From Desulfurococcaceae archaeon (GTDB lineage: Archaea > Thermoproteota > Thermoprotei_A > Sulfolobales > Ignisphaeraceae), in assembly GCA_020832925.1 (NCBI GenBank), contig JAJHRF010000019.1, forward strand, positions 1 through 32,282: a stretch of DNA of 32,282 bases, in the 5' to 3' direction. Below the pieces are notes generated by a model that saw only the letters and a list, made by a program, of their open reading frames with translations, was not told the DNA's origin and did no database searches. The position numbers were made by a program, and so were the translations under genes. Below are positions 9,080 to 17,893 of this stretch, piece by piece (position 1 is the first letter of the stretch; every line of letters begins with the position of its first letter).

Positions 9080-9832
9080 CTATTTCTTCTTTTTCTTTAC
9101 AGGTTTAATTTTGCTTATGGATATAGTAGTCCTAGCTTTAAATGTTGATGTTATACTCTCCATGTATGCTCCAACAACTGTTATAACAAGTCCAGCACCG
9201 AAAAGTGCTGAAGCTATTAAAGCTTGTGAAAAACTTACACCACATACATACTTAATCTCAACTTGTTTATATGAAGCTTCTGTTGGTGGTTCCAATTTTA
9301 TCTCTAACCCTTGAACTTCTATCGTTTGAGAGCTAGGGCCATGAATAACGAGTTTATTTATAACAGTATCTGTATCTAGACTTAGCTGGAGTTCGTATAA
9401 CCCTGGTGTCAAGCTGTTCATGAAGAATAGCGTTGTAGTTATATTATCTCTGCTAGCTGATTTAAATGGATTTAGATCTGTTTTAACAACGGTCCTGTTA
9501 TTCTTAATATCGTTTATAGCTATAAACCCTCTATAGCTAGTGTTCACAGGTTTACCTAGGATCTCTACATAGATATAGCCAACGGTATCGGTTAAGTTAA
9601 ATCTATGAGTGAACAGGGTATTACTTCTCAACATGATGTTTGAAAGGTTAACAGCTACAACTCTATAGTATTTAGTTTCGTTAAACTCAGGTCTAATTCT
9701 ACCAACAAATTCTGTTGGTGAATAGAAATACGTAGAACAAGTTTTAACCTCGATACCGTTTAACAGGTATACCCACCCTGCTATAGTTATCAAAACCCCT
9801 ATAGCAATTACAGCTGTATATCTTAATGTCAT
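9080..9832 (-). CDS. Secreted or membrane-anchored protein of unknown function, Lys tail
   Basis: A 250-aa protein with a hydrophobic N-terminal helix (about residues 5-25), a hydrophilic middle of about 175 residues rich in Thr/Asn/Val with many N-x-S/T sequons, and a second hydrophobic helix (about 204-225) before a basic tail ending in KPVKKKKK. This layout fits an extracytoplasmic beta-rich domain held by two membrane helices, with the Lys-rich end in the cytoplasm. Two Cys (near 32 and 198) flank the domain and could form a disulfide. I recognise no family. The gene is divergent from the PAP2 phosphatase gene and probably has its own promoter. Normal codon use and a clean long frame support a real gene. 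Confidence 0.68.
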   Translation of the reverse strand: MTLRYTAVIAIGVLITIAGWVYLLNGIEVKTCSTYFYSPTEFVGRIRPEFNETKYYRVVAVNLSNIMLRSNTLFTHRFNLTDTVGYIYVEILGKPVNTSYRGFIAINDIKNNRTVVKTDLNPFKSASRDNITTTLFFMNSLTPGLYELQLSLDTDTVINKLVIHGPSSQTIEVQGLEIKLEPPTEASYKQVEIKYVCGVSFSQALIASALFGAGLVITVVGAYMESITSTFKARTTISISKIKPVKKKKK

Positions 9833-9994
9833 ACACTATCACCTTTCAAAAGCTACAGCTGTTATCTGAAATCTAGGATTTTTATAAAAATAAGTTTTGA
9901 TGTTAATCAGATTATTTAGCAGACCATAGCCATAGAAAATCCGGAGGATGTTGGATAAACTTTATATTTGTTCAGGGATTAAGGTATTAAGTCG

Positions 9995-10870
9995 ATGTAC
10001 AGGTTGCGATGTATGGATATGGATAGATTTTTCCTATATCTAGGAATCGGTATGTTAGTGTTGTTGATAATAGCGTTGATAACGGATTCAACTACTCTAT
10101 GGAAATTTATTACAGTTCTCGGGGAAGAGTATATATATATCGCTATATCGATTATTCTTTACAGCTTTAATCCATCTCTAGGTTTCTCAACTATGCTTAT
10201 CCTAATATTTTCTGCCAATATAAGTATCTTGTTAAAGAATATATTCGCTATCCCTAGACCTCCTAAAGAATTTTGGAGAACAGAAGCTGGAGGGTATTCA
10301 TTTCCTAGCGGTCATACCCAAACAACATCGACTTTCTGGTATACAATAGCTTTCATTTTAAGGAATAGGTATTTATTGTTTTTAGCATCGTCTATAACGC
10401 TAGCTGTGGGGATATCTAGGATAGCACTTCGTGTCCACTGGATATCAGATGTTGTTGGAGGATACTTGATAGGGTTTATAGTAGCATATACATTGATAAG
10501 ATTTATTGAGAGAAGCTATAGGTATACATTGGTAAGTATATCGATAACAGCATTACTATTAAACATCGTAAACCTGTTTATAGCTATAGAGGTTATTACC
10601 TACCGTATCCTGGGAACAGTTATAGGTTTAATAATAGCTATTCCAATACATATCAAAACTCTTAGATATGTAGAGAGATTTAGTTTTATAGAGAGAATTG
10701 TTAACGTTATTGCAACTCTATTCCTAGTATCAGTATCTATAGGTTTAGAGAAGTTAATTCATGAATATGGGTGGACTCTATACATAGCTATACCTTTAAT
10801 CACTGTATCAACACCTATCGCTATACCAAAGATAGTAAAGATTATTACGAAGAACATCGCATCACAGTGA
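9995..10870 (+). CDS. PAP2-family membrane phosphatase
   Basis: A 291-aa integral membrane phosphatase of the type-2 phosphatidic acid phosphatase family, acting on lipid phosphates or polyprenyl diphosphates at the membrane. All three catalytic motifs are present: K-x6-RP as [10 protein letters not shown] (about residue 86), PSGH within FPSGHTQT (about 104-107), and SR-x5-H-x3-D within [12 protein letters not shown] (about 143-154). Around eight hydrophobic helices surround them, including three or four after the last motif, more than in the smallest members. Substrates in archaea could include undecaprenyl- or dolichyl-type diphosphates or archaetidyl phosphates; nothing here discriminates. 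The ATG at 9995 is used; another in-frame ATG follows at 10013. The gene precedes the MoxR operon by 88 bp. Confidence 0.86.
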   Translation: MYRLRCMDMDRFFLYLGIGMLVLLIIALITDSTTLWKFITVLGEEYIYIAISIILYSFNPSLGFSTMLILIFSANISILLKNIFAIPRPPKEFWRTEAGGYSFPSGHTQTTSTFWYTIAFILRNRYLLFLASSITLAVGISRIALRVHWISDVVGGYLIGFIVAYTLIRFIERSYRYTLVSISITALLLNIVNLFIAIEVITYRILGTVIGLIIAIPIHIKTLRYVERFSFIERIVNVIATLFLVSVSIGLEKLIHEYGWTLYIAIPLITVSTPIAIPKIVKIITKNIASQ

Positions 10871-10878
10871 TGTAGTAT

Positions 10879-10897
10879 TATATACGCAACGTATATA
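10879..10897. promoter_or_regulatory. 8-bp perfect inverted repeat overlapping the moxR promoter
   Basis: TATATACG, a 3-nt spacer CAA, then CGTATATA. The right arm is continuous with a TATA-like stretch (to about 10899) that sits at a suitable distance from the start at 10959. An operator overlapping the TATA box is a common archaeal repression layout. The regulator is unknown. Confidence 0.4.
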
Positions 10898-10958
10898 TAC
10901 TGAACCCGAGGATATTCTATATTGTAATACTGTGGTAATGTTTTTGATGAGGATCTCT

Positions 10959-11894
10959 ATGAATATATTCAATATTATTAAGAGAGAGCTTATCGATAGA
11001 GAAATCCTTATAGAGAAAGAAGTTGAGCTTAAGCTTATCACATCAGCTCTTCTTTCGAGAGGTCATATCCTTATGGAGGGAGTTCCAGGTGTTGCTAAAA
11101 CTTACACATGTAAAGCTTTAGCTAAACTTCTCGGTCTATCTTTTAAACGTATCCAGATGACCCCGGACCTACTTCCTTCAGATATCATAGGTTTCTATGT
11201 CTACGATCAGAAGACCGGGGAATTCGTTCTGAGGAAAGGACCTATATTCACCAATATACTTCTTGTTGATGAGATTAACAGAGCTTCTCCTAGAACTCAA
11301 AGTGCTTTGCTAGAAGCTATGCAGGAGAAACAGGTTACTATTGAAGGCGAGGTTTTTAAACTTGAAGAACCTTTCATGGTTATAGCTACTCAGAACCCTG
11401 TAGAGATGGAGGGTGTTTTCCCTCTACCTGAAGCTCAGCTAGACAGATTTCTGATAAAGATTGTCACAGGTTATACATCTACACAAGGATTGATTAAGAT
11501 TATGAAACGCGCTGACGAGATTGAGGAAGCTATAGAGAGTTTGAAACCTGTTGTTACAAGGGAAGAGGTTTTAGAAGATATCGCTGTTGTCAAGAATATC
11601 AAGGTTGAAGACTCTATATATAGCTATATAGCTTCTATAGTTGAGGAGACTAGGAGACATACAGCTGTTAAACTAGGTGCATCACCTAGAGCCGCAATAG
11701 CTTTAATTAAAATGGCTAAAGCTTGGGCATATATAAACAGTAGAAACTACGTAATACCTGACGATGTTAAAGCAGTCGCAAAACCTGTTCTAGTTCATAG
11801 AATTATCTTGAAACCAGAGTTCGAGATACAGGGAGTAACAGCTGAGAGAGTTGTAGATGATGTTCTAATAAAGGTACCGGTGCCAAAACCTTGA
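10959..11894 (+). CDS. moxR: MoxR-family AAA+ ATPase
   Basis: A 311-aa AAA+ ATPase of the MoxR class, chaperone-like motors that assemble or activate protein or metal complexes, usually encoded with DUF58 and von Willebrand-type proteins. The Walker A motif is GVPGVAKT (about residues 41-48), and Walker B is [12 protein letters not shown]. Also visible are the sensor [10 protein letters not shown] and an arginine-rich [10 protein letters not shown] segment, all typical. I choose the ATG at 10959 because GAGGA ends 5 nt before it; a GTG at 10932 would add nine residues. It is the first gene of a six-gene operon: its stop overlaps the next start (TTGA). It probably acts with the DUF58 protein at 15704, as in bacterial MoxR operons. 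Confidence 0.93.
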   Translation: MNIFNIIKRELIDREILIEKEVELKLITSALLSRGHILMEGVPGVAKTYTCKALAKLLGLSFKRIQMTPDLLPSDIIGFYVYDQKTGEFVLRKGPIFTNILLVDEINRASPRTQSALLEAMQEKQVTIEGEVFKLEEPFMVIATQNPVEMEGVFPLPEAQLDRFLIKIVTGYTSTQGLIKIMKRADEIEEAIESLKPVVTREEVLEDIAVVKNIKVEDSIYSYIASIVEETRRHTAVKLGASPRAAIALIKMAKAWAYINSRNYVIPDDVKAVAKPVLVHRIILKPEFEIQGVTAERVVDDVLIKVPVPKP

Positions 11895-12940
11895 AGCTAG
11901 GATCTCTATACCCAGCGATAGCTATATCCATTCTTTTACTAAACTTTGTAATAGCGGTGGTATCTGGGGAAGAGGATAGACATACACCTGGTTTCCCACA
12001 GGTTACAGAAAGTAGCTCTACACAGTTACCGATACCTATAAACATATCTGATATAGAGAAAGCTGTTTCAGAGCTATATAATAGAAATCTACTGAGTAGA
12101 GAAGAATTTGAGAAACTAAAGAACTTAAACAACCTTAGTCTCAAAGAAGCATTATCTAGGATAAGCAACGATGATGTTCGTAACCAACTCTTAAACCTCT
12201 ACAACAAAAACATGATTACATCTGAAGATGTAGAAGCTTTCCTCAACTACCTAGATACCCTAAAAACCTCCGGCGTTCTAGACCCTATCGATGAACTTCT
12301 AGCACTTAAAGCACTAGAAATTCTATCGAATACTATCCAGAACCCCTATACATCAGAAATAATTTTGAGAATGTTCTCAGTTTTAAAAGATCTTGAGGTG
12401 ATGAGGAAAGGTATAAGTATTCCGGAGAAGTTTACTCCAAGCTCTTTAGCTTCTACAGGAAAACCTTCCCCAACACTTCCACAGCTATTTACACCTCTTC
12501 TCCAGCTACCTACACTACCGAGGCTAAGGTTTTCTCTACCTAATATACCTAGAGAAGTCTCGGTATCTATATACATAGCTTTCTCCATAGCTATAGCTCT
12601 AATTGTTGGCAGGAAATACCTGGTATCAGCTTTAAACAAATTGAGAATAGGTTTAGCTACTGGGAGAACTATTCAATGGATTAACGATGTTTTTCTCGAA
12701 GCTTACTGGAGATCTGTATACATTGTATCAACTATTACTGGTTTACGTAGATACGATTGGGAAACACATAGAGAATTTCTAGAGAAAGTCTCTAATGTTC
12801 TAGATTCTAGAGTTGCGGAGATTTTCAAAGATATTACCTATGCCTACGAAGAGTATAGATATGGGTTTAAGTCTAGTTCTGGTCAAAGAATTCTAGGTAG
12901 TTTTAAGAAGTTGGTGAACTATGTCAAATCGTATACATAG
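11891..12940 (+). CDS. Anchored protein with DUF4129-like C-terminal domain
   Basis: A 349-aa protein starting with TTG that overlaps the moxR stop by 4 nt. Residues 5-25 look like a signal peptide. An acidic helical extracytoplasmic part (about 45-170) and a Pro-rich linker (about 185-215) follow, then a membrane helix (about 222-240). The cytoplasmic C-terminus (about 255-349) carries the pattern [10 protein letters not shown]...[16 protein letters not shown], then EYRYGF. This resembles DUF4129 (Y-x-LL-x-x-L...TPxEF...ARYG), a domain regularly found in MoxR/DUF58/transglutaminase operons. The N-terminal region has repeated '[10 protein letters not shown] / [11 protein letters not shown]' helical units. 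It may be a scaffold that links the ATPase to the cell surface. Confidence 0.72.
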   Translation: MKLGSLYPAIAISILLLNFVIAVVSGEEDRHTPGFPQVTESSSTQLPIPINISDIEKAVSELYNRNLLSREEFEKLKNLNNLSLKEALSRISNDDVRNQLLNLYNKNMITSEDVEAFLNYLDTLKTSGVLDPIDELLALKALEILSNTIQNPYTSEIILRMFSVLKDLEVMRKGISIPEKFTPSSLASTGKPSPTLPQLFTPLLQLPTLPRLRFSLPNIPREVSVSIYIAFSIAIALIVGRKYLVSALNKLRIGLATGRTIQWINDVFLEAYWRSVYIVSTITGLRRYDWETHREFLEKVSNVLDSRVAEIFKDITYAYEEYRYGFKSSSGQRILGSFKKLVNYVKSYT

Positions 12941-14015
12941 GTTGGTACTGCTAGTGTTCAGTAGGTTGATAATCTTAGCGGCTTTCTATAAAGAGATAAT
13001 GCTTTTCTTCAACACATTCCCTAGTCTCCTAAGTAGAGGTCTAGTTTCTCCATACCTTTTCCTTACCAACGTGAGCTACGTAATCTTGTTAACGATATCG
13101 ATACTAGCTTTAGTAGCTATAGCTATAGGTAACATCTATGCATTCGCTATAGCTGTAATCATATCGGCATTTACATGTTATAAACCTTGCCTACCTCTAA
13201 CACAGATAATCTTCTTCTTATTATACCTTGCAATAGATACAGTAACTAATAGCTATAGAGGTTTAGAACATGTAAGTATTAGAACAAGGTTTAGAGATAT
13301 AGCGAAATCTCTTCCAATACCTTTAATACCGATAGTATCTAGCACCGTGGTAGCGGTTTTAGTTATCTTCATGATAATCTCTATAGTTAACAGGTTTACA
13401 GATATACCTAGATCTAATCCCCAGCTCTACACAGTTACGGCATCCCCTATAACAAAGATAGTGGTATCTTTAGCAGGGGTTATCTACGCTTACAATATTG
13501 TTAGAAAAGTTGCTGAAATAGTAGCTGTATTTGTAATGCCTTCACCTAGAGTAGCTCTACAAGAGCTTTCTAAAGAGAAGGATATAGATCTAATATTTAT
13601 CCCTGCATTTAGATGGCTTCTATACCTAGCTTTTGCAGCTATTCTCTATACCCCTGTATACACAATTGTTTTCGATATACTTTTAATAGATTTGCTGAAA
13701 GAGTTAAGCGATTTGATGAAGAGCATAGTCTCAGCTATAACCTATGTCTCTCTAGTAATACTCTGTAGATCTCTAGATATATTCTCAGATATTCATCTAG
13801 GTGTTAAAAGATTTGCAGTAACATCTACAGCTCTACTAATCCTCGTCTACGTAGCAGCTGTCAAACTTGCTCTCCCTTACCATGGATGGGGAGCTGTTTT
13901 AGCTCCAGATATTCAGAAGCTAGGTGAAGTAGTTCAGAAGAACTACATAGATTTCGGGACAACAGTTATAACATTTATTTCAACATTCTTTAAACTGCTA
14001 GGTGTAGCTCCATGA
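12921..14015 (+). CDS. Polytopic membrane protein of MoxR operon
   Basis: A 364-aa membrane protein with about nine hydrophobic helices and short loops. It starts at the ATG inside the end of the preceding gene (20-nt overlap) and is preceded by GGTGA. Its own stop overlaps the next start (ATGA). I recognise no family. Basic residues cluster around 115-130 (a cytoplasmic loop with GLEHVSIRTRFRDIAKSL) and 190-225 (KVAEIVAVFVMPSPRVALQE). Its place between a DUF4129-like and a DUF4350-like gene suggests that it is the membrane core of the system encoded by this operon; that is inferred from context only. Confidence 0.72.
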   Translation: MSNRIHRLVLLVFSRLIILAAFYKEIMLFFNTFPSLLSRGLVSPYLFLTNVSYVILLTISILALVAIAIGNIYAFAIAVIISAFTCYKPCLPLTQIIFFLLYLAIDTVTNSYRGLEHVSIRTRFRDIAKSLPIPLIPIVSSTVVAVLVIFMIISIVNRFTDIPRSNPQLYTVTASPITKIVVSLAGVIYAYNIVRKVAEIVAVFVMPSPRVALQELSKEKDIDLIFIPAFRWLLYLAFAAILYTPVYTIVFDILLIDLLKELSDLMKSIVSAITYVSLVILCRSLDIFSDIHLGVKRFAVTSTALLILVYVAAVKLALPYHGWGAVLAPDIQKLGEVVQKNYIDFGTTVITFISTFFKLLGVAP

Positions 14016-14248
14016 GTAGGTTAGAGATTTTGAGGAGATCTCTCCTATATCTACTCCCAGCAATCTCCATAGCTATACTAGCGTTCTCTGTATACCTACT
14101 CCTAGCTTCTGTCGGCTATATGGAGAGAGGTTTTGTAGGAACATCGCTTCTCTCAGCCTTAATAGGGTTTGCACTTCTCTCCGCATCTCTATACGTAATG
14201 AGGTTAGCAGCCTATGTCTATGCCTCTGAGAAAAGATCTGAGAGTTAA
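14012..14248 (+). CDS. Small two-helix membrane protein of MoxR operon
   Basis: A 78-aa protein with two hydrophobic helices (about residues 12-33 and 42-66), a short outside loop containing GYMERGF, and basic ends. It overlaps the previous gene by 4 nt (ATGA) and the next by 35 nt, so its reading frame is constrained by translational coupling. I recognise no family. It may be a small subunit of a membrane complex with the 364-aa protein. Confidence 0.62.
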   Translation: MSRLEILRRSLLYLLPAISIAILAFSVYLLLASVGYMERGFVGTSLLSALIGFALLSASLYVMRLAAYVYASEKRSES

Positions 14249-15707
14249 GCAGAAAGGGTTTATATCTACAACAACGATACTGCTATTAATAGCTATAGGG
14301 CTTCTAGCTCTCGTAGAGAAAGGACCTACAGTTCCTGGTGTACCTATAGGTGCTTCACCTATAAACCCTTTATCTCTAGGTACATCGAAATTTGTAGAAT
14401 TAGCGAGTAGAAACTACACAACGTTTATTGTCTACAGATTGAGGGATCTAGAGAATATCGGTGGAGAGATATGTCTATACATCACGGTATCGCCAGAGAT
14501 TCCATATACAGTTGAAGAATCGAAAACGATCTTCAGCATCCTCAGGAATAAGTGTTCTAAATTAAGGTTTCTTATAGCAGATGAATCTACTTACTCAAAC
14601 CCTCTTCTACAAACCTTAAACTCTAGTATAAGAATCGAGGGTTCTAGGATATACAGAATCTCTACGAAGATAACCACAGCTATCGTAAGCAGGTTTCTGC
14701 AGAACATATCCTCTCCATACCCATTAGCAGAGATAACTGTTAGAGATACCCATAGAGTTGTACTTGATAAAGCTTCAGCTATCCACGGTGGAACAGCTAC
14801 AGGTTATACATATACATCGAGTAGAGATGAAGTTCTATGTGTTATAGATTTAGAAGGAGAGATATCTAGATGTTCTCAGTTATTCGTTGTAGCAGCTAAA
14901 GAATCTATAGATAGAGCTGAGCTTTTCGTTATAGGTGACGGCTCTATACTCTTGAACCAGGTTTTACTATCTAATAGAAGTGAGTATCTATCACTAGCAG
15001 AAGATCTTCTAGCATATCTATGCGAAGAAAATCCTAGATGTGTAGTAGTATTCGACGCTATGCACTACACAACACTCTCAATAAGAAACGTGTTCTCGAA
15101 CCCCTACCCTATTCTAGGGAAACTTCTACAAGACCCGTTAACACTTATATACATAGTGTTATCGATTATAGCTCTACTCCTACACCCATCAACATGGCTT
15201 CCACCTTTAATACAATGGCTAAGCAACGTATTCACCAATATAACGATAGGTTTAGCTAGTGTATTAACAATAGCTATCTCTACATGGATTATGTATAGAG
15301 TATTAGCAGGCGGTACAAAAGTTTACCCTGATCAGAGATTAGCTGAGCAGATCGAGGAAGAGGTTGGAGTATTTGCAGAACTTAGGAAGAGTATCCTGAG
15401 GACCAAGGTTAAACTCTCGAAACAGGATTTCATAGCTATATGTCAAACACTAGATGTTATGTTAACTCTTTACAGTGGTTATAGTTTGTGGAGCGATAAC
15501 GCTTTAAACATTCTATCCGATCTCCTTGGGGATAGAGAGAAAGCTTATAGAGAGTTGAAGTGGATCTATAGATTGTATAGAAAAGCTTTTGGTGAAAGTC
15601 GGTTACCGTTGATAGTTCTCTGGGGAAGAGCTACGAAGAGATTGGTAAGTATTGTTGATGAAGTTGGGAAGAGAATTGGGGAGAAACTCGGTGTCAACAT
15701 AGTATGA
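14214..15707 (+). CDS. Anchored protein with DUF4350-like domain
   Basis: A 497-aa protein. A basic N-terminus and one membrane helix (about residues 16-35) precede an extracytoplasmic region (about 50-300). Two more hydrophobic helices (about 308-326 and 341-360) and a cytoplasmic helical C-terminus (about 370-497) follow. The outer region has the DUF4350 pattern: GTSKFVELASRNYTTFIVYR, then LYITVSPEIPYTVEESKTIF, then RFLIADES with LLQTLN, and later ELFVIGDGSILLNQVLL. That domain resembles a glutamine-amidotransferase-type fold used for sensing or binding, without visible catalytic residues. It overlaps both neighbours. DUF4350 proteins commonly occur with MoxR, DUF58 and DUF4129, which supports the call. 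Confidence 0.74.
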   Translation: MSMPLRKDLRVKQKGFISTTTILLLIAIGLLALVEKGPTVPGVPIGASPINPLSLGTSKFVELASRNYTTFIVYRLRDLENIGGEICLYITVSPEIPYTVEESKTIFSILRNKCSKLRFLIADESTYSNPLLQTLNSSIRIEGSRIYRISTKITTAIVSRFLQNISSPYPLAEITVRDTHRVVLDKASAIHGGTATGYTYTSSRDEVLCVIDLEGEISRCSQLFVVAAKESIDRAELFVIGDGSILLNQVLLSNRSEYLSLAEDLLAYLCEENPRCVVVFDAMHYTTLSIRNVFSNPYPILGKLLQDPLTLIYIVLSIIALLLHPSTWLPPLIQWLSNVFTNITIGLASVLTIAISTWIMYRVLAGGTKVYPDQRLAEQIEEEVGVFAELRKSILRTKVKLSKQDFIAICQTLDVMLTLYSGYSLWSDNALNILSDLLGDREKAYRELKWIYRLYRKAFGESRLPLIVLWGRATKRLVSIVDEVGKRIGEKLGVNIV

Positions 15708-17008
15708 TAATCCCTACTAAGAGGTTTGCAGCGTATATAGCTGTAACAGCTTCTGTAGTAACGATAGCTGTGTTACTAGATCCCCAAGCGCTATTAACAG
15801 CTGTTACTATGCTAGCTATAGAGATATCGATGGCTATACATCTACAACTCTCTATAGGAGTTCTCGAGAAAATCGGTGTAGAGGTATCTATAGATAGTTC
15901 AACAGATAGAGAACCTGTTATAGTTAAGATAAAGCTTGTTAATAGAAGTATCTACCCAGTTTTCCTAGCTGAGTACAGCTTTAGTTATGAATCTATACTA
16001 AGGCTTGAGAAAGGGTGTAGAGCAGGTCTAATCTCCATACCTTCGAAAAGCTCTACAGAACTCCAGTTTGTTTTCGGAGCTAGAGTAGGTACACATAGAG
16101 TAGGTCCTCTAACAATTGTTTTAAGAGATTTCTTAGGGCTCTTCAAAACACAGCCTATAGAGATATGGAAAGGTTCTAGCTTCAAAGTTACACCATCTAT
16201 CGAAGTCGCTATCTTGAGGAAACTATACCTATACACTAGAAGTTCAGGTTTAGTTAAATCTAGAATCCCAGGTGAGGGTATAGAGTTCTACGATGTGAGA
16301 GACTATAGACCTGGAGATGAGCTTAGGAGAATTGTTTGGAGAGTATATGCATCTAGACAGAAACTAGCTGTTTGGGAAGCTGAGAAAGAGAGTTACCAAG
16401 CTATTGTATACATAGTCAACTCTTCTAAAGATATGTGGACAGGTATGCCAAAAACAACACCTGTAGAACATAGTGCAAGAATTATTGCATCTATAGCTAG
16501 ATACGCAACATCTAGAGGATACCTACAAACAGCAGTAACAGTAAACGAATGTGGTTCAAAAGTCTTCGGGGAACCAGCTTTCGGAAGACAAGGATTAACA
16601 AGAGTATTAGATGCACTAGCGAATCTAAGTATATGCCCAGAATCAGAAACACAAGTAAACTGGGATGAAACCCTGCTAAAAATACTACCTATTCTACCAA
16701 GAGAAAGAACATTCATACTCATATTCACCAAAACAACACCAAACACAGAACAACTAATAAACATCTCAACAAAACTTTCATCACTTGGACACAGAATTTA
16801 TGTAGTTGCACCCCTAATCGTTACATACGATGTAAGTAAAAAACTACCACAAAAACTAGTTGAAATATATAGAGCAAAACAGCTCGAAATAGCATCAGAA
16901 GAACTTAAAGGCATTGAAATACTTAAGAAAGTAGGGGTAAAAGTTATAGCTGTAAATCCACAGCTAGTAGCGCAAAGGATAATACAAGAAATAGAAATAA
17001 GCCTATAA
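15704..17008 (+). CDS. DUF58 domain protein of MoxR operon
   Basis: A 434-aa protein. Two N-terminal hydrophobic helices (about residues 8-45) are followed by a beta-rich immunoglobulin-like region (about 60-160). The DUF58 signature GEGIEFYDVRDYRPGD and LRRIVWR then appear at about 190-213. The C-terminal half has the layout of a von Willebrand type A fold (VYIVNSSKDMW near 245 in the place of the metal-site strand, but without a clean DxSxS). DUF58 proteins are the usual partners of MoxR ATPases. The start ATG overlaps the previous stop (ATGA). This is the last gene of the operon. Its closing codons are more A-rich than the rest. Confidence 0.88.
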   Translation: MIIPTKRFAAYIAVTASVVTIAVLLDPQALLTAVTMLAIEISMAIHLQLSIGVLEKIGVEVSIDSSTDREPVIVKIKLVNRSIYPVFLAEYSFSYESILRLEKGCRAGLISIPSKSSTELQFVFGARVGTHRVGPLTIVLRDFLGLFKTQPIEIWKGSSFKVTPSIEVAILRKLYLYTRSSGLVKSRIPGEGIEFYDVRDYRPGDELRRIVWRVYASRQKLAVWEAEKESYQAIVYIVNSSKDMWTGMPKTTPVEHSARIIASIARYATSRGYLQTAVTVNECGSKVFGEPAFGRQGLTRVLDALANLSICPESETQVNWDETLLKILPILPRERTFILIFTKTTPNTEQLINISTKLSSLGHRIYVVAPLIVTYDVSKKLPQKLVEIYRAKQLEIASEELKGIEILKKVGVKVIAVNPQLVAQRIIQEIEISL

Positions 17009-17188
17009 AGTTATATAATGAAATTATATTACTACTGAAGAATACAGATTCAGATAATAGCCTTATGTCTAGCACTCTTATAGTGATAATTATTAAAGAA
17101 TAGGAAGCTCTACATTAATTTTAAATTTTAATAATCTTAATTCATTCTGTAACACTTTATTCTAAGAGGAAATAGCATCTCAATTTCA

Positions 17189-17851
17189 TTAATATCTACT
17201 CCTACGCAATTCTTCTACTAGTTTTCTACATATTTCTACTGCTATAACTGCGTTTTCTCCATAAGCATCTGCACCTATCTCTTTAGCGAATTTCTCTGTT
17301 AATGGTGCACCACCAACAATTACCTTAACCTTATCTCTTAAACCTTCTTTTTCTAAAGCTTCTATAACTTTCTTCATATTAATCATTGTAGATGTTAGTA
17401 ATGCACTCATACCTACGATATCAGGTTTATACTGTTTAACAGCATCAACAAATTTTTGTGGAGATACATCAACACCTAGATCAATAACTTCAAAACCATT
17501 TGCTCTAAGCATAGTTGTAACTAAGTTTTTACCAATATCATGTATATCACCCTCTACAGTACCGATAACAACTCTACCAATAGGTTTCAAAACCTCTTTC
17601 TCTCTCATAATCAAAGGTTCAAGAATATTCATAATCTCTTTAAAAATCTCAGAAGCAATAATAAGATCAGCAACAAAATAAACACCTCTTTCATACAAAT
17701 CACCAACAATTTTCATACCATCAGCAAGAACATTGATAATATCTATAGGTTTAACCCCATACTCAATAGCTTTTTTAACAAAATCAATAGTTCTATCCAA
17801 ATCAAGATTAACTAGAGATTCCTTAATTTTAACTAAAACTTCTTGAGACAT
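17189..17851 (-). CDS. Corrinoid (cobalamin)-binding methyltransferase protein
   Basis: A 221-aa methyl carrier of the MtaC/MtbC/MtmC type. It holds a corrinoid whose cobalt accepts a methyl group from one methyltransferase and gives it to another. An N-terminal four-helix cap (about residues 5-85) contains the family-typical YFVADLIIASEIF. A Rossmann-like B12-binding domain follows with the DxHxxG motif GDIHDIGKN; His104 (counted from the ATG at 17851) should be the lower cobalt ligand. The later SALLTSTM and VGGAPLT motifs also match. The ATG is chosen because GGTG lies 6 nt before it; an upstream TTG would add four residues. It lies 42 nt after the methyltransferase-like gene at 17894 and is probably co-transcribed with it. 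No reductive activase gene is visible. Confidence 0.93.
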   Translation of the reverse strand: MSQEVLVKIKESLVNLDLDRTIDFVKKAIEYGVKPIDIINVLADGMKIVGDLYERGVYFVADLIIASEIFKEIMNILEPLIMREKEVLKPIGRVVIGTVEGDIHDIGKNLVTTMLRANGFEVIDLGVDVSPQKFVDAVKQYKPDIVGMSALLTSTMINMKKVIEALEKEGLRDKVKVIVGGAPLTEKFAKEIGADAYGENAVIAVEICRKLVEELRRSRY

Positions 17852-17893
17852 AAACAACACCAACTACCAAAACAAATACACAGCAATATAAAC

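Noticed and set aside
17018-17136. A+T-only inverted repeats (ATATAAT/ATTATAT and ATTATTAAA/TTTAATAAT) between the DUF58 and corrinoid genes
   Set aside because: They consist only of A and T in an A+T-rich spacer, so chance is likely. They could mark convergent termination but do not earn a call.
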